From assembly GCA_964293155.1 (NCBI GenBank), contig CAXYYA010000009.1, positions 1-64,000 of the forward strand: a stretch of 64,000 bases of DNA, read 5' to 3'. The DNA is from JAQVEB01 sp028698105 (GTDB lineage: Bacteria; Bacteroidota; Bacteroidia; Bacteroidales; Dysgonomonadaceae). The translations under genes were made by a program, and so were the position numbers. The notes under the pieces are model-generated. The model saw only the letters and a list, made by a program, of their open reading frames with translations. It had not been told where the DNA came from and did not search any database. Of this stretch, positions 53,101 through 60,638 are shown one piece after another; position 1 is the stretch's first letter; each line of letters begins with the position of its first letter.

Positions 53101-53180
53101 CTGAATCTACCGATTTAATTGATATGGGAACTTATCCTCAATCGAAATCTTTTATTTTCGGAATTAATCTTTCTTTTTAA
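50121..53180 (+). CDS. SusC/RagA-family TonB-dependent transporter (mannoside locus)
   Basis: 1019 residues. A signal peptide (FALVLQAQ) is followed by a carboxypeptidase-regulatory-like domain (~24-100), the signature LMDELVVVGYSAQKK, a plug and a barrel ending FIFGINLSF. The usual VVVGYG reads VVVGYS here. It starts 17 bp after the unknown lipoprotein and pairs with the SusD 21 bp downstream. Confidence 0.96.
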   Translation: MKRALFFVIVMGFALVLQAQTTLNVRGSVKDAITNEELIGVTVLVVETGAGTVTDVNGNFELTVPVNNTLRISYVGYSNQEIVITNQTALEINLRPETQLMDELVVVGYSAQKKSTLTGAVAPVSVSDMERRRVADVRQALQGQVAGVQVTQSTGAPGDEIEITIRGLGTIGNNSPLYIIDGVPTRELSFVNPSDIESMTVLKDASAAAIYGSRASAGVIVITTKNGSSGKTSLDVNYYRGIQYAANLPKMLNSEQYMNVVEKAWNNAGYSGTNPYTADKGRGDFANTNWLDELFEPGYLQDIQMTASGGNDRLQYLLSVGYINQDGIVVYNNDKYNRFNFRTNINANLTDRIKVGTNMQLSYAVQDKLSSKGDAPGIIRHALLRPPVISVYKSPNDPTYTERDPFTDLPFYVHNNRDTGGWESDKYEWTQNPIALAYFTDDTRTHFKTFGNLFGEIAFLSEKELKFRTNLGIDLNYRHDKAFYPNFGDDDGGGSQIDRGLGRQNRPNGLNEYRGEEFTFTWNNTLNYDKMFNLHSLNALIGSEFITNYGSGISASRRRYEYDTEKFRYIDFGSTEQDLWNGGTGSEWALMSYFASLTYVYDMRYMLTANFRADASSRFAKNNQWGYFPSLSVGWKLSEEQFMKKYDWLSDLKLRASVGQLGNQEIANYAYLTLIKKDGDKYLISRYGNPDLKWETTTQYNAGLDAGFFKNRLYFTVDYFQKYTTDILLPISLPSIVGDVQPTIVNAGEVSNRGWEFGVTLRNSEREFKYNINANLTTVQNRVEKLHPNLPSLVGSVTRTQPGQPLNAYYGYEFEGIYQNANEIETHLYGTTNPTVVPGDIRFKDLNNDGKIDDNDRNFIGDPNPKLLYGLNLSGSYKNFDLAILFQGVGQVDRYNDSKKIIDYDTRPFNYTTNILNAWDGEGSTNEIPRVSFTDNGSSKISSIFVESASYFRMKNVELGYSFNNIKRLGLQNIRLYVSGQNLFTLTNYTGLDPESTDLIDMGTYPQSKSFIFGINLSF

Positions 53181-53201
53181 ACAATATAAATCTTTATAAC
53201 G

Positions 53202-54686
53202 ATGAAATTACGTAAGAATTTATTTTTATTGATACTCGGGACGCTGCTTTTGTCAGGATGCGACGATTATTTGACAAAAGACCCGATAGGTCTGCTAACA
53301 CCCGATCAGGTGGATATGCAACCAACGGCCACCACCGTACGATACGCCGTGAGTTCCTCTTATCAGTTACTTTCGAGTACGCTGAATATTATAGGCGAAT
53401 GGGGATGGAATGATGGAACGGTTACTCGCAACGATTTTATTCTTCAAGATATTGCTTCGGATGATATGCAGAAAAAATGGAATCCCGACGGCGACCAAGC
53501 CTGGATGGATGAGTTCAACAACTTCAGCTTTATTGCTTCAAACGGAGGCTTCAATGGCCAATGGGCATATAATTACGAAGGCGTTTCAAGAGTAAACACA
53601 GCCATCGATTATCTGACAAACGATGAAATGATGTCAAAGCTGAACTTCGACAGTAACGAGCGAAACAGACTTTTGGGAGAGGTATATTTTCTAAGGGCAT
53701 TTTATTATTTCGATTTGGTGACAAACTATGGCGGTGTTCCTTTACTTGTAAAACCATTGGCTTCATTTAATGAAGCTTACGAGGTAGCTGTTCGCGCCAC
53801 AGCAGAAGATGTTTGGACGCAGATTAACAACGATTTAAAAAGTGCCAAAGAATTATTGCCCAATGCTAAGTATTCTGACCAGCAAGAAAAATGGCGTGTT
53901 TCAAAAGGTGCTGTTATTGCATTTCAGGCCAAGACAGCCTTGTTTAACAAAAAATGGCAAGACGTTATTACACTGGTAAATGAGTTGGAAAGCACTGGGT
54001 ATTATGATTTAAACGGTATCTATTTCGATAGCTTCGACGTGAATAAAAAATTTCAGGAAAAAGAAGTAATTTTCTGTTACAATCACGAATCGGCACAAAC
54101 ACCCCGAAAAGGAAATGGGTTATGCGCATTGTTAGGTTGGGGATTTGTGGCTCCCGAAACTTCTTTCCTAAATGAGTTTGAAGCGAACGATCCCAGGTTA
54201 CTCTATACGGTAAACGTCGAATCGAAAAACGTAAACAAAATTTTAGGAACACTTGACGGACAATTCAAAGGCGATGACGATGCGCCAAGCAACAAAATTT
54301 ATATCCGTTATGCCGATGCTCTTTTGTGGAAATCAGAGGCTTTGCTGAAGACAGGGAATTTATCGGCTGCCATTGGCACCATGAATAAAATCCGTCAAAG
54401 AGCCCGCAATTCCGTTACTATTAATGGAACTTTGCCTCCATCGGGAACATTGCCCGACAGAAATATCAACGAGACAAGCACATCGGTTGTTACAACCTGG
54501 TTAATCCATGAACGTAGAGTTGAACTGGGATTTGAGTCTCATCGGTTTCGTGATCTCAAACGCTGGGGCATAGCCAAGGATGTGTTGGGCAGTCGTGGAT
54601 TCCAAGATGTGCATTACTTGTATCCTATTCCTCAACGGGAAATTGATAAATCCGGCGGCACTATTGTACAGAATGAAGGGTATTAA
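53202..54686 (+). CDS. SusD/RagB-family glycan-binding lipoprotein (mannoside locus)
   Basis: 494 residues. The lipoprotein signal is LLLSGC (Cys20). LLGEVYFLRAFYYFDLVTNY in the first half, the IHERRVELGFESHRFRDLKR region and the ending HYLYPIPQREIDKS are SusD landmarks. It is the outer-leaflet partner of the upstream SusC and the last gene of the operon. Confidence 0.95.
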   Translation: MKLRKNLFLLILGTLLLSGCDDYLTKDPIGLLTPDQVDMQPTATTVRYAVSSSYQLLSSTLNIIGEWGWNDGTVTRNDFILQDIASDDMQKKWNPDGDQAWMDEFNNFSFIASNGGFNGQWAYNYEGVSRVNTAIDYLTNDEMMSKLNFDSNERNRLLGEVYFLRAFYYFDLVTNYGGVPLLVKPLASFNEAYEVAVRATAEDVWTQINNDLKSAKELLPNAKYSDQQEKWRVSKGAVIAFQAKTALFNKKWQDVITLVNELESTGYYDLNGIYFDSFDVNKKFQEKEVIFCYNHESAQTPRKGNGLCALLGWGFVAPETSFLNEFEANDPRLLYTVNVESKNVNKILGTLDGQFKGDDDAPSNKIYIRYADALLWKSEALLKTGNLSAAIGTMNKIRQRARNSVTINGTLPPSGTLPDRNINETSTSVVTTWLIHERRVELGFESHRFRDLKRWGIAKDVLGSRGFQDVHYLYPIPQREIDKSGGTIVQNEGY

Positions 54687-54827
54687 GTTTGTTTTTTAGT
54701 TACATACAATACAAAAATTATTAAGACTATAATTTGAATGATTCCCTAATTCGCGTAGGAAGAGCATCAGTTTAGAGGTTACTAATCTATACGTTTGCCT
54801 GGTACTGCTATTGGATTGTATTGTAAG

Positions 54828-54859
54828 GAGGCTGTCTCAAATAAAAAAGAGGCAGCCTC
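54828..54859 (+). terminator. Hairpin after the mannoside operon
   Basis: GAGGCTGTCTC (54828-54838) pairs with GAGGCAGCCTC (54849-54859) with one G-T wobble and an A-rich loop. It has no strong T tract on the plus strand. It lies between convergent susD and tcdA and could serve either. Confidence 0.55.
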
Positions 54860-54891
54860 ACGCGCTGTATTATTACAGTTGAAAATTATAG

Positions 54892-55650
54892 TTAGGCAGA
54901 AACAATGTTCACCACATCCTGCACCACCAACCCGCTCAACATGAATCCGAAAATGGCGGTAATATGCACCAATGTGCCGTTCACGGTGGGTTTATCGAAA
55001 GGCCCATCTTCATCGGCGTTTTCAAGCGATCGTTTTTTACCTTTATTCTCCCGAATTTCTTCGCTATACACGCAAAGGAATTTTTTGTGCGGCATTTCGC
55101 CTTTACGTAATCGCTGTCGGAGCGCGGCGCCTAGGCGACAGCCTTTTACTTTCCAAAATTCGGCTATGCGGATTTTTTGCGGGTCTAATTTTAATCCCGC
55201 GCCCATTGACGAAAAAACGGTTGCATCGGTTTTGGAGGCCGCAACTAACAAGTGGGCTTTGTGCTGAAGCGTATCAATGGCATCCACGATGTAATCGTAT
55301 TGTGCCAGATGAAAAGATGCTGAGCTTTCTTCGCAGTAAATTTCTGGTATCACGGTTATCTCGGCTTCAGGGTTGATATTAAGCAAACGGGCTTTCATCA
55401 CGTCAACCTTCGGTTGTCCGATGGTTTTGGTGGTTGCCGGAAGTTGACGATTGATATTTGCGGCAGCAACATCGTCGGGATCGACCAGAGTCAGGTGCAT
55501 GATGCCACTGCGTATCAATCCTTCGGCGCACCAGCTTCCCACACCGCCCACACCGAAAAGGATCACTTTCTTAGACTTCATGGCTTCCATGGCTTCCGGG
55601 CCAAGCAGCAACTGCGTACGGGCAAATAACTCGATATAAGAATATTCCAT
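54892..55650 (-). CDS. tcdA: tRNA threonylcarbamoyladenosine dehydratase (TcdA/CsdL)
   Basis: 252 residues of the E1/ThiF-like family. It shows LFGVGGVGSWCAEGLIRSG (nucleotide site, ~31-49), NINRQLPATTKTIGQPK and DYIVDAIDTLQHK. It uses ATP to cyclise t6A37 in tRNAs to ct6A. Length and order of motifs are normal for the family. Confidence 0.92.
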   Translation of the reverse strand: MEYSYIELFARTQLLLGPEAMEAMKSKKVILFGVGGVGSWCAEGLIRSGIMHLTLVDPDDVAAANINRQLPATTKTIGQPKVDVMKARLLNINPEAEITVIPEIYCEESSASFHLAQYDYIVDAIDTLQHKAHLLVAASKTDATVFSSMGAGLKLDPQKIRIAEFWKVKGCRLGAALRQRLRKGEMPHKKFLCVYSEEIRENKGKKRSLENADEDGPFDKPTVNGTLVHITAIFGFMLSGLVVQDVVNIVSA

Positions 55651-55670
55651 AAACGAAGTGTATTGGATTA

Positions 55671-55678
55671 CAAAATTA
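55671..55678 (-). promoter_or_regulatory. -7 promoter element of tcdA
   Basis: The minus strand reads TAATTTTG, 21 bp upstream of the ATG, just past the rubrerythrin terminator. Confidence 0.55.
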
Positions 55679-55697
55679 ACGAATTTAATGCAAAAAT

Positions 55698-55726
55698 AAA
55701 ACGCATCCCCGATACAGGATGCGTTT
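55698..55726 (-). terminator. Intrinsic terminator of the rubrerythrin gene
   Basis: AAACGCATCC (55698-55707) and GGATGCGTTT (55717-55726) form a perfect 10-bp stem. On the minus strand it is followed by TTATTTTTG. Confidence 0.8.
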
Positions 55727-55778
55727 TTCCGTTATTCTAAGAAGTCTCTTCCTTGTGAGAAGAGATTTAGAGAGAGGC

Positions 55779-56357
55779 TTAATAGTATTTGTCGTTTTTT
55801 GGCTCGAAATACGCTTGCGGATGTAAGCAGGTCGGACATGTTTTAGGCGGTTTTTTGCCCAGAAATACGTATCCGCAATGGCGGCATTGCCATTCAATTT
55901 CGGTTTCGCGTTCAAATACGGTTCCGTCTTTCACGCGTTGCAACAGTTTCCGGTATTGTTCTTCGTGAATGGATTCGGCTTTGGCGATCATGCGGTACAT
56001 AGTGGCGATTTCCTTGAATCCTTCTTCTTCGGCCACATCGGCAAAGTGCGGGTAGAGTTCAGTCCACTCTTCATTTTCGCCGGCGGCGGCAGCTTCCAGA
56101 TTTTCAGCGGTGGTACCGATCACTCCGGCCGGATATGCAGCCGTGATTTCAAGCATTCCTCCTTCAAGGTATTTAAACATGCGTTTTGCGTGCACCATTT
56201 CCTGATCGGCAGTTTCCAGAAAAATGGCCGCAATTTGTTCGTATCCTTCTTTTTTGGCTTCTTTTGCAAAAAAAGTATAGCGCATGCGCGCCTGCGATTC
56301 ACCTGCAAACGATTTCAGCAGGTTTTGTTCTGTTTGGGTTCCTTTTACACTTTTCAT
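55779..56357 (-). CDS. Rubrerythrin
   Basis: 192 residues. A ferritin-like four-helix domain (1-~145) carries the di-iron ligands in GESQARMRY, TADQEMVHAKR and KAESIHEEQYR. A C-terminal rubredoxin domain has two Cys pairs, CRHCG and CPTC. It reduces hydrogen peroxide in anaerobes, fitting a strictly anaerobic host. It has its own promoter and terminator. Confidence 0.95.
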   Translation of the reverse strand: MKSVKGTQTEQNLLKSFAGESQARMRYTFFAKEAKKEGYEQIAAIFLETADQEMVHAKRMFKYLEGGMLEITAAYPAGVIGTTAENLEAAAAGENEEWTELYPHFADVAEEEGFKEIATMYRMIAKAESIHEEQYRKLLQRVKDGTVFERETEIEWQCRHCGYVFLGKKPPKTCPTCLHPQAYFEPKNDKYY

Positions 56358-56400
56358 ATCTTTTGTGAATTTAAAGATTTATAATAAAAACTGTGATGCA

Positions 56401-56408
56401 CAAATTTA
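56401..56408 (-). promoter_or_regulatory. -7 promoter element of the rubrerythrin gene
   Basis: The minus strand reads TAAATTTG, 43 bp upstream of the ATG. Confidence 0.55.
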
Positions 56409-56481
56409 GCAAAAAAAGATGATGTATTGTTTCGCAAATGAGACCAGGGATAGTTATTTATACGTGTTCTAAATAGAATTA

Positions 56482-58353
56482 TCAGGCAAAGTCGCTCAAT
56501 TCTATCCAACGCGTTGTTTTTTGATCAATAAGCGTAATGATTTGCGTTATGCGGTTGGATTTATCAATCAGTTCTTCGGTAGAGAGACTGCCGGACGAAA
56601 GCGCTGTGGTGAGTTTGGTTTTTTCGTCTTCCAGATCAGATATTTCCTGCTCCAGTTGCTCGAATTCGCGCTTTTCTTTAAAGGTGAGTTTGGTTTTTTC
56701 GGCAGGTTTTGCTTTTTCGGGTTGCTTTGAAACCTTTTCGGTTTTCGATTCTTCCGATTGCTGCTTGTCTTCAATGGATTTCCAGTCGCGGTATTGCGTG
56801 TAGTTTCCGGGGAAATCCTGAATTTTGGCATTGCCGTGAAAAACCAGCAGGTGATCCACCACTTTGTCCATAAAATAGCGGTCGTGCGAGATAACGATCA
56901 GGCAGCCCTTAAACCCGATAAGGTATTCTTCCAGAATGTTAAGGGTAACAATATCAAGGTCGTTTGTCGGCTCATCGAGGATCAGAAAGTTGGGATTTTT
57001 GATCAGTACCGTGCAAAGATGCAGCCGGCGTTTTTCGCCACCGCTCAGTTTGTACACGAAATTATGTTGTTTTTCCGGCGGAAACAGAAAATGTTGCAGA
57101 AACTGCGATGCCGTCAGCCGGTTGCCATTGCCCAGATCAATGACTTCGGCGATGCTTTGCACCACATCAATCACCTTCATTTCTTCGTTAAATTGCAGCC
57201 CTTCCTGGCTATAGTACCCGAAATTCACGGTTTCACCGATATCGAAACTGCCCGAATCGGTTTGTTCAAGCCCGAGCAGCATTTTTATAAACGTAGTTTT
57301 TCCGGTGCCGTTGTTGCCGATGATTCCCATTTTCTCGTATCGGGTGAAAATGTAGTTGAAATCATTGGTAATGTTGATATCGCCGAAACTTTTGGTGATA
57401 TGCTTCGCCTCGAATATCTTTTTCCCGATATACGAGCCTTTGGCCGCCAGCCGCACATTATCGGCGTTGCGGCGTTGTTTGGTTTTCTCTTCCAGTTCGT
57501 AGAACGCATCAATGCGCGATTTTGCTTTTGTGGCGCGGGCCTGGGGCTGCCGGCGCATCCAGTCCAGTTCTTTCCGATAAATGTTTTTTGCCCGGTCGGT
57601 TTCGGCATCCAGCGCGGCGAGACGTTCGTTGCGTTTTTCCAGATAATAGGCATAATTGCCTTTGTATTGGAAAATTTGACGGTCGTCAATTTCAGTAATT
57701 TGCGAGCACACCCTGTCCAGAAAATACCGGTCGTGCGTTACCATGAGCAAACTCAGCGTGCTTCGCGAAAGATAATCCTCCAGCCATTCCACCATCTCCA
57801 GATCGAGGTGGTTAGTCGGTTCATCCAGTATGATCAGTTCCGGTTCAGCGATGAGAGCGTTAGCCAGCGCAACACGCTTTATTTGTCCACCCGATAATTC
57901 GCCGATTTTCTGATTAAAATCCGTAATTTTCAGTTGCGACAGAATCTGTTTGATGCGTTGTTCGTAATCCCATGCATTCAGTAAATCCATTTGCGTGAGA
58001 ATCTCGTCTAATCCGTCCTGGTTCCCTGAAGAAAGGTTTTCCTCGTATCGGGCAATCACTTTCACCGCTTCGTTCTCGGTCTGAAAACAAGCTTCGAGCA
58101 CTGTAAGTTGAGGATCGAATTGCGGCTCCTGATCTAAATACGCCACGCGTAAATCATTACGAAACACCACGCGTCCGCTGTCGTAAGGCTCTTTACCAAC
58201 CAGGATATTCAGCAGCGTTGTTTTTCCGGCGCCGTTTTTGGCTATCAACCCTGTTTTATCGCCTTCGGCGATGCCGAACGAACCATCGCGCAGCAAAACC
58301 AAATCGCCGAAGCTTTTGGTGAGCGTGTCTATTTGAAGGATGGGGTTTGCCAT
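56482..58353 (-). CDS. ABC-F family ATPase, Uup-like
   Basis: 623 residues, two ABC domains and no membrane segments. Walker A sites are AKNGAGKTT (~38-46) and GNNGTGKTT (~350); signatures are LSGGQIKR and LSGGEKRR; both Walker B motifs read LDEPTN. A charged linker lies between the domains, and a C-terminal coiled coil (~535-623, rich in EKTK/ELEQEISDLEDEK) is the Uup-type tail that binds nucleic acid. ABC-F proteins act on ribosomes; Uup also affects transposon precise excision. Confidence 0.93.
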   Translation of the reverse strand: MANPILQIDTLTKSFGDLVLLRDGSFGIAEGDKTGLIAKNGAGKTTLLNILVGKEPYDSGRVVFRNDLRVAYLDQEPQFDPQLTVLEACFQTENEAVKVIARYEENLSSGNQDGLDEILTQMDLLNAWDYEQRIKQILSQLKITDFNQKIGELSGGQIKRVALANALIAEPELIILDEPTNHLDLEMVEWLEDYLSRSTLSLLMVTHDRYFLDRVCSQITEIDDRQIFQYKGNYAYYLEKRNERLAALDAETDRAKNIYRKELDWMRRQPQARATKAKSRIDAFYELEEKTKQRRNADNVRLAAKGSYIGKKIFEAKHITKSFGDINITNDFNYIFTRYEKMGIIGNNGTGKTTFIKMLLGLEQTDSGSFDIGETVNFGYYSQEGLQFNEEMKVIDVVQSIAEVIDLGNGNRLTASQFLQHFLFPPEKQHNFVYKLSGGEKRRLHLCTVLIKNPNFLILDEPTNDLDIVTLNILEEYLIGFKGCLIVISHDRYFMDKVVDHLLVFHGNAKIQDFPGNYTQYRDWKSIEDKQQSEESKTEKVSKQPEKAKPAEKTKLTFKEKREFEQLEQEISDLEDEKTKLTTALSSGSLSTEELIDKSNRITQIITLIDQKTTRWIELSDFA

Positions 58354-58399
58354 ATTTATAGTGATTATGCCAACGACGTGTTGGCGATGAATCAGGGTG

Positions 58400-58407
58400 C
58401 AAAAATA
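58400..58407 (-). promoter_or_regulatory. -7 promoter element of the ABC-F gene
   Basis: The minus strand reads TATTTTTG, 46 bp upstream of the ATG. Confidence 0.5.
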
Positions 58408-58468
58408 CGGAATTTATTTGGATTTGCGCAGATTATGGATAGACGCACGGCCGTGCGTTTCTGCCACA

Positions 58469-60529
58469 TTAAAACCTCCACCTCACATACGTGAATATGT
58501 CCGTGCGGTGATTTCCGTTAATCTGTTCCGTGCCGGAACTGATCACGTCGCGGTCAAAATAGCGTGTGTGCCCGATCTTTACGGAAAAAGAGAGATCGGA
58601 CAGGAGTTCGTATCGCGCGGAAAGCGCCAATCGTATGCCTTTGCCATAGAACGAAGGCATATAGAACGTGTTGAGGATGTTTCGTTCGTAGGAATAGAGT
58701 CGGGCGTAATAGCTGTCGGCATTGAAGTAAGCCGCGAAGAAGTCGCCGCGCCACTTGCCTTCGCCCCGGTAACCGATATTCTGCGAGAGCATCCATCCGT
58801 ATTCCCGTGGAAAATACTGCACCTGATACATCGCCATATCGGCCGTGGAACGGAAATCCCATCCGCTTTCGAGTGCGCGGCTGTATCGCAAACGCAGTTT
58901 ATGGGTTACGTACGGCAAAACCCAGGTGGTTTTCTCGTCGGGATATTTCGTATTCTTCTCTTTTTGCTTGAGCTTGTAGCGTATCTCGAAAACGGAATTT
59001 CTGGTGAAAGAATATGCCGCGTTGGCGTAAAAATCAACGGCGTTCGACGGTTCGTCCACGTTGTAGCGCAGATACGGATACCGTATAAAATCAATGTATG
59101 TGGTTAAGGTAAGTTTCGGGATGGGGTAGAGGGTTGAGCCGATGTAAAGACCTGTTTCGTTTTGCGTTCCGCTTTCACCGAACGCTTGCGCGTATAGGGC
59201 CTGATAAGCTTTGGCGTAATTCCGGTAGGAAAGAGATACCGAACCAACGTAGGGCGTTTGAGGACGGTATTCGATCGCATTGAGTGTAGCCACAGCCCCG
59301 TTTTCGGATACGGCTGTTTCGCCGCCGAACGAAAACCGGGCAAAACGATAGGAATAATCTACGCTGAAATTGGCATTCTCGCTTCCGCGAAAGAAATAAC
59401 GGTTGTAATTCTGCGGCGTGGGATTAAACGGTTTGCTGAATGTGTAATACACACCGCTGAAGCCTATCTGAAAAGCGTTTCTGCGGTAATTCACGTTGGC
59501 GCCCATAACCTGCTCCCTTACATTGTTCCGTTTTGCAGTGTCCAGTGGTACACGGTGATAACCGTCGGTCTTTAGCGAAGTTATCTCGTCCTCTTTCGAG
59601 AGGTTGGCGTCAATACGTTTGTTGGAATAAAATGCCGTTAAGGCAACGTTTTTGAACTGTACCACGGTTGCTGCGCCACGGAAAAAACCACTTTCGGCGG
59701 TGGAGAAATGTCGTTTGGGTTCCATCGTGTGACGGATGAGGTTGCTGCTTGCCCACGCTTTGGGCGTCATAAAATTGTTGTTGAGCACCAATCCTTGCCC
59801 GAAGGACAACCGATAATCGCCCACGGCGATGGTTTTTAACGCACCCACATCACGCAGCAGCAAATGAATACCGTAATAGTCGAATCCCTTGCGATAGTTG
59901 CTTTTCAGAAAAGGCTCGCCTGCATCTTTCTCGCCCACAAGGCCGAACTGTATTTTATCGCGGTACGCGAACGAATATTTAAGTGCCGTGTAAACATCTT
60001 CGCCCAGGTATTTCCGGTTGGGATAACGGGTTAAAATGCTGTCGGAAAACTCGCCGTAACCGGCGCGCTTTTCAAGCGTTTTATCGAAGCGCAGTTGCAC
60101 CTCATTTCGTCCGTTTTTCACCATTTCACCGAGGGTTTTCGGCGGGGGTGGCGCTTGTTCGCCCACATAAAAAAACGGCAGAATGAGTTCCACGGTATTG
60201 TAATCGAGCAGCGGCACGTTTCGTAATTCGTAAACCGTGTAAACCGGACGGTTTTTTTCAAGAAAATCGGCCAGCGACGTTGCCTGTTCAAGAGAAAGCA
60301 GCGAAAAACGTTCCAATTGTTCCCGTGTGACCGTATTCAAATTATAGGGATTGTTTTCCAACCAAGAAAGTTCGTCGTACATATTCTCGATTTGCGCATC
60401 ATTCGCGTCGTCTTCTTCCGCCAATTGTTGCAGGTAATCGCGCCAGTTGTTTTCCTGCGCCCTCGTTTCCTGCGCCCGGAAAAAGCCTGCAAGACAAACA
60501 AGCACAGTGATGTAAACCAGAGATTTCAT
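58469..60529 (-). CDS. Helix-hairpin-helix outer-membrane beta-barrel protein
   Basis: Start chosen at MKSLVYITVLVCLAGFF (60529), which gives a signal peptide; the longer frame begins upstream of the -7 element. 686 residues. A ComEA-like helix-hairpin-helix region follows (about 50-120, NLNTVTREQLERFSLLS). The rest is rich in alternating aromatic strands and ends VRWRF, a typical outer-membrane barrel C-terminus. The family is common in Bacteroidota and uncharacterised; DNA binding by the HHH part has not been shown. Confidence 0.75.
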   Translation of the reverse strand: MKSLVYITVLVCLAGFFRAQETRAQENNWRDYLQQLAEEDDANDAQIENMYDELSWLENNPYNLNTVTREQLERFSLLSLEQATSLADFLEKNRPVYTVYELRNVPLLDYNTVELILPFFYVGEQAPPPPKTLGEMVKNGRNEVQLRFDKTLEKRAGYGEFSDSILTRYPNRKYLGEDVYTALKYSFAYRDKIQFGLVGEKDAGEPFLKSNYRKGFDYYGIHLLLRDVGALKTIAVGDYRLSFGQGLVLNNNFMTPKAWASSNLIRHTMEPKRHFSTAESGFFRGAATVVQFKNVALTAFYSNKRIDANLSKEDEITSLKTDGYHRVPLDTAKRNNVREQVMGANVNYRRNAFQIGFSGVYYTFSKPFNPTPQNYNRYFFRGSENANFSVDYSYRFARFSFGGETAVSENGAVATLNAIEYRPQTPYVGSVSLSYRNYAKAYQALYAQAFGESGTQNETGLYIGSTLYPIPKLTLTTYIDFIRYPYLRYNVDEPSNAVDFYANAAYSFTRNSVFEIRYKLKQKEKNTKYPDEKTTWVLPYVTHKLRLRYSRALESGWDFRSTADMAMYQVQYFPREYGWMLSQNIGYRGEGKWRGDFFAAYFNADSYYARLYSYERNILNTFYMPSFYGKGIRLALSARYELLSDLSFSVKIGHTRYFDRDVISSGTEQINGNHRTDIFTYVRWRF

Positions 60530-60556
60530 GGATGCAGGTTTTGTTATCTTCTGGCA

Positions 60557-60564
60557 CAAAAATA
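60557..60564 (-). promoter_or_regulatory. -7 promoter element of the HHH-barrel gene
   Basis: The minus strand reads TATTTTTG, 28 bp upstream of the chosen ATG, which supports the shorter start. Confidence 0.5.
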
Positions 60565-60605
60565 AGGAAATCTTTTTATAAGTCAAACAAATAGAATCTT
60601 TTTTA

Positions 60606-60613
60606 TACCTTTG
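60606..60613 (+). promoter_or_regulatory. -7 promoter element of the Pif1-like helicase gene
   Basis: TACCTTTG matches TAnnTTTG, 25 bp upstream of the ATG. With the element at 60557 it forms a divergent promoter pair. Confidence 0.6.
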
Positions 60614-60638
60614 CAAAAATGGTTTTACACTTTTTGGA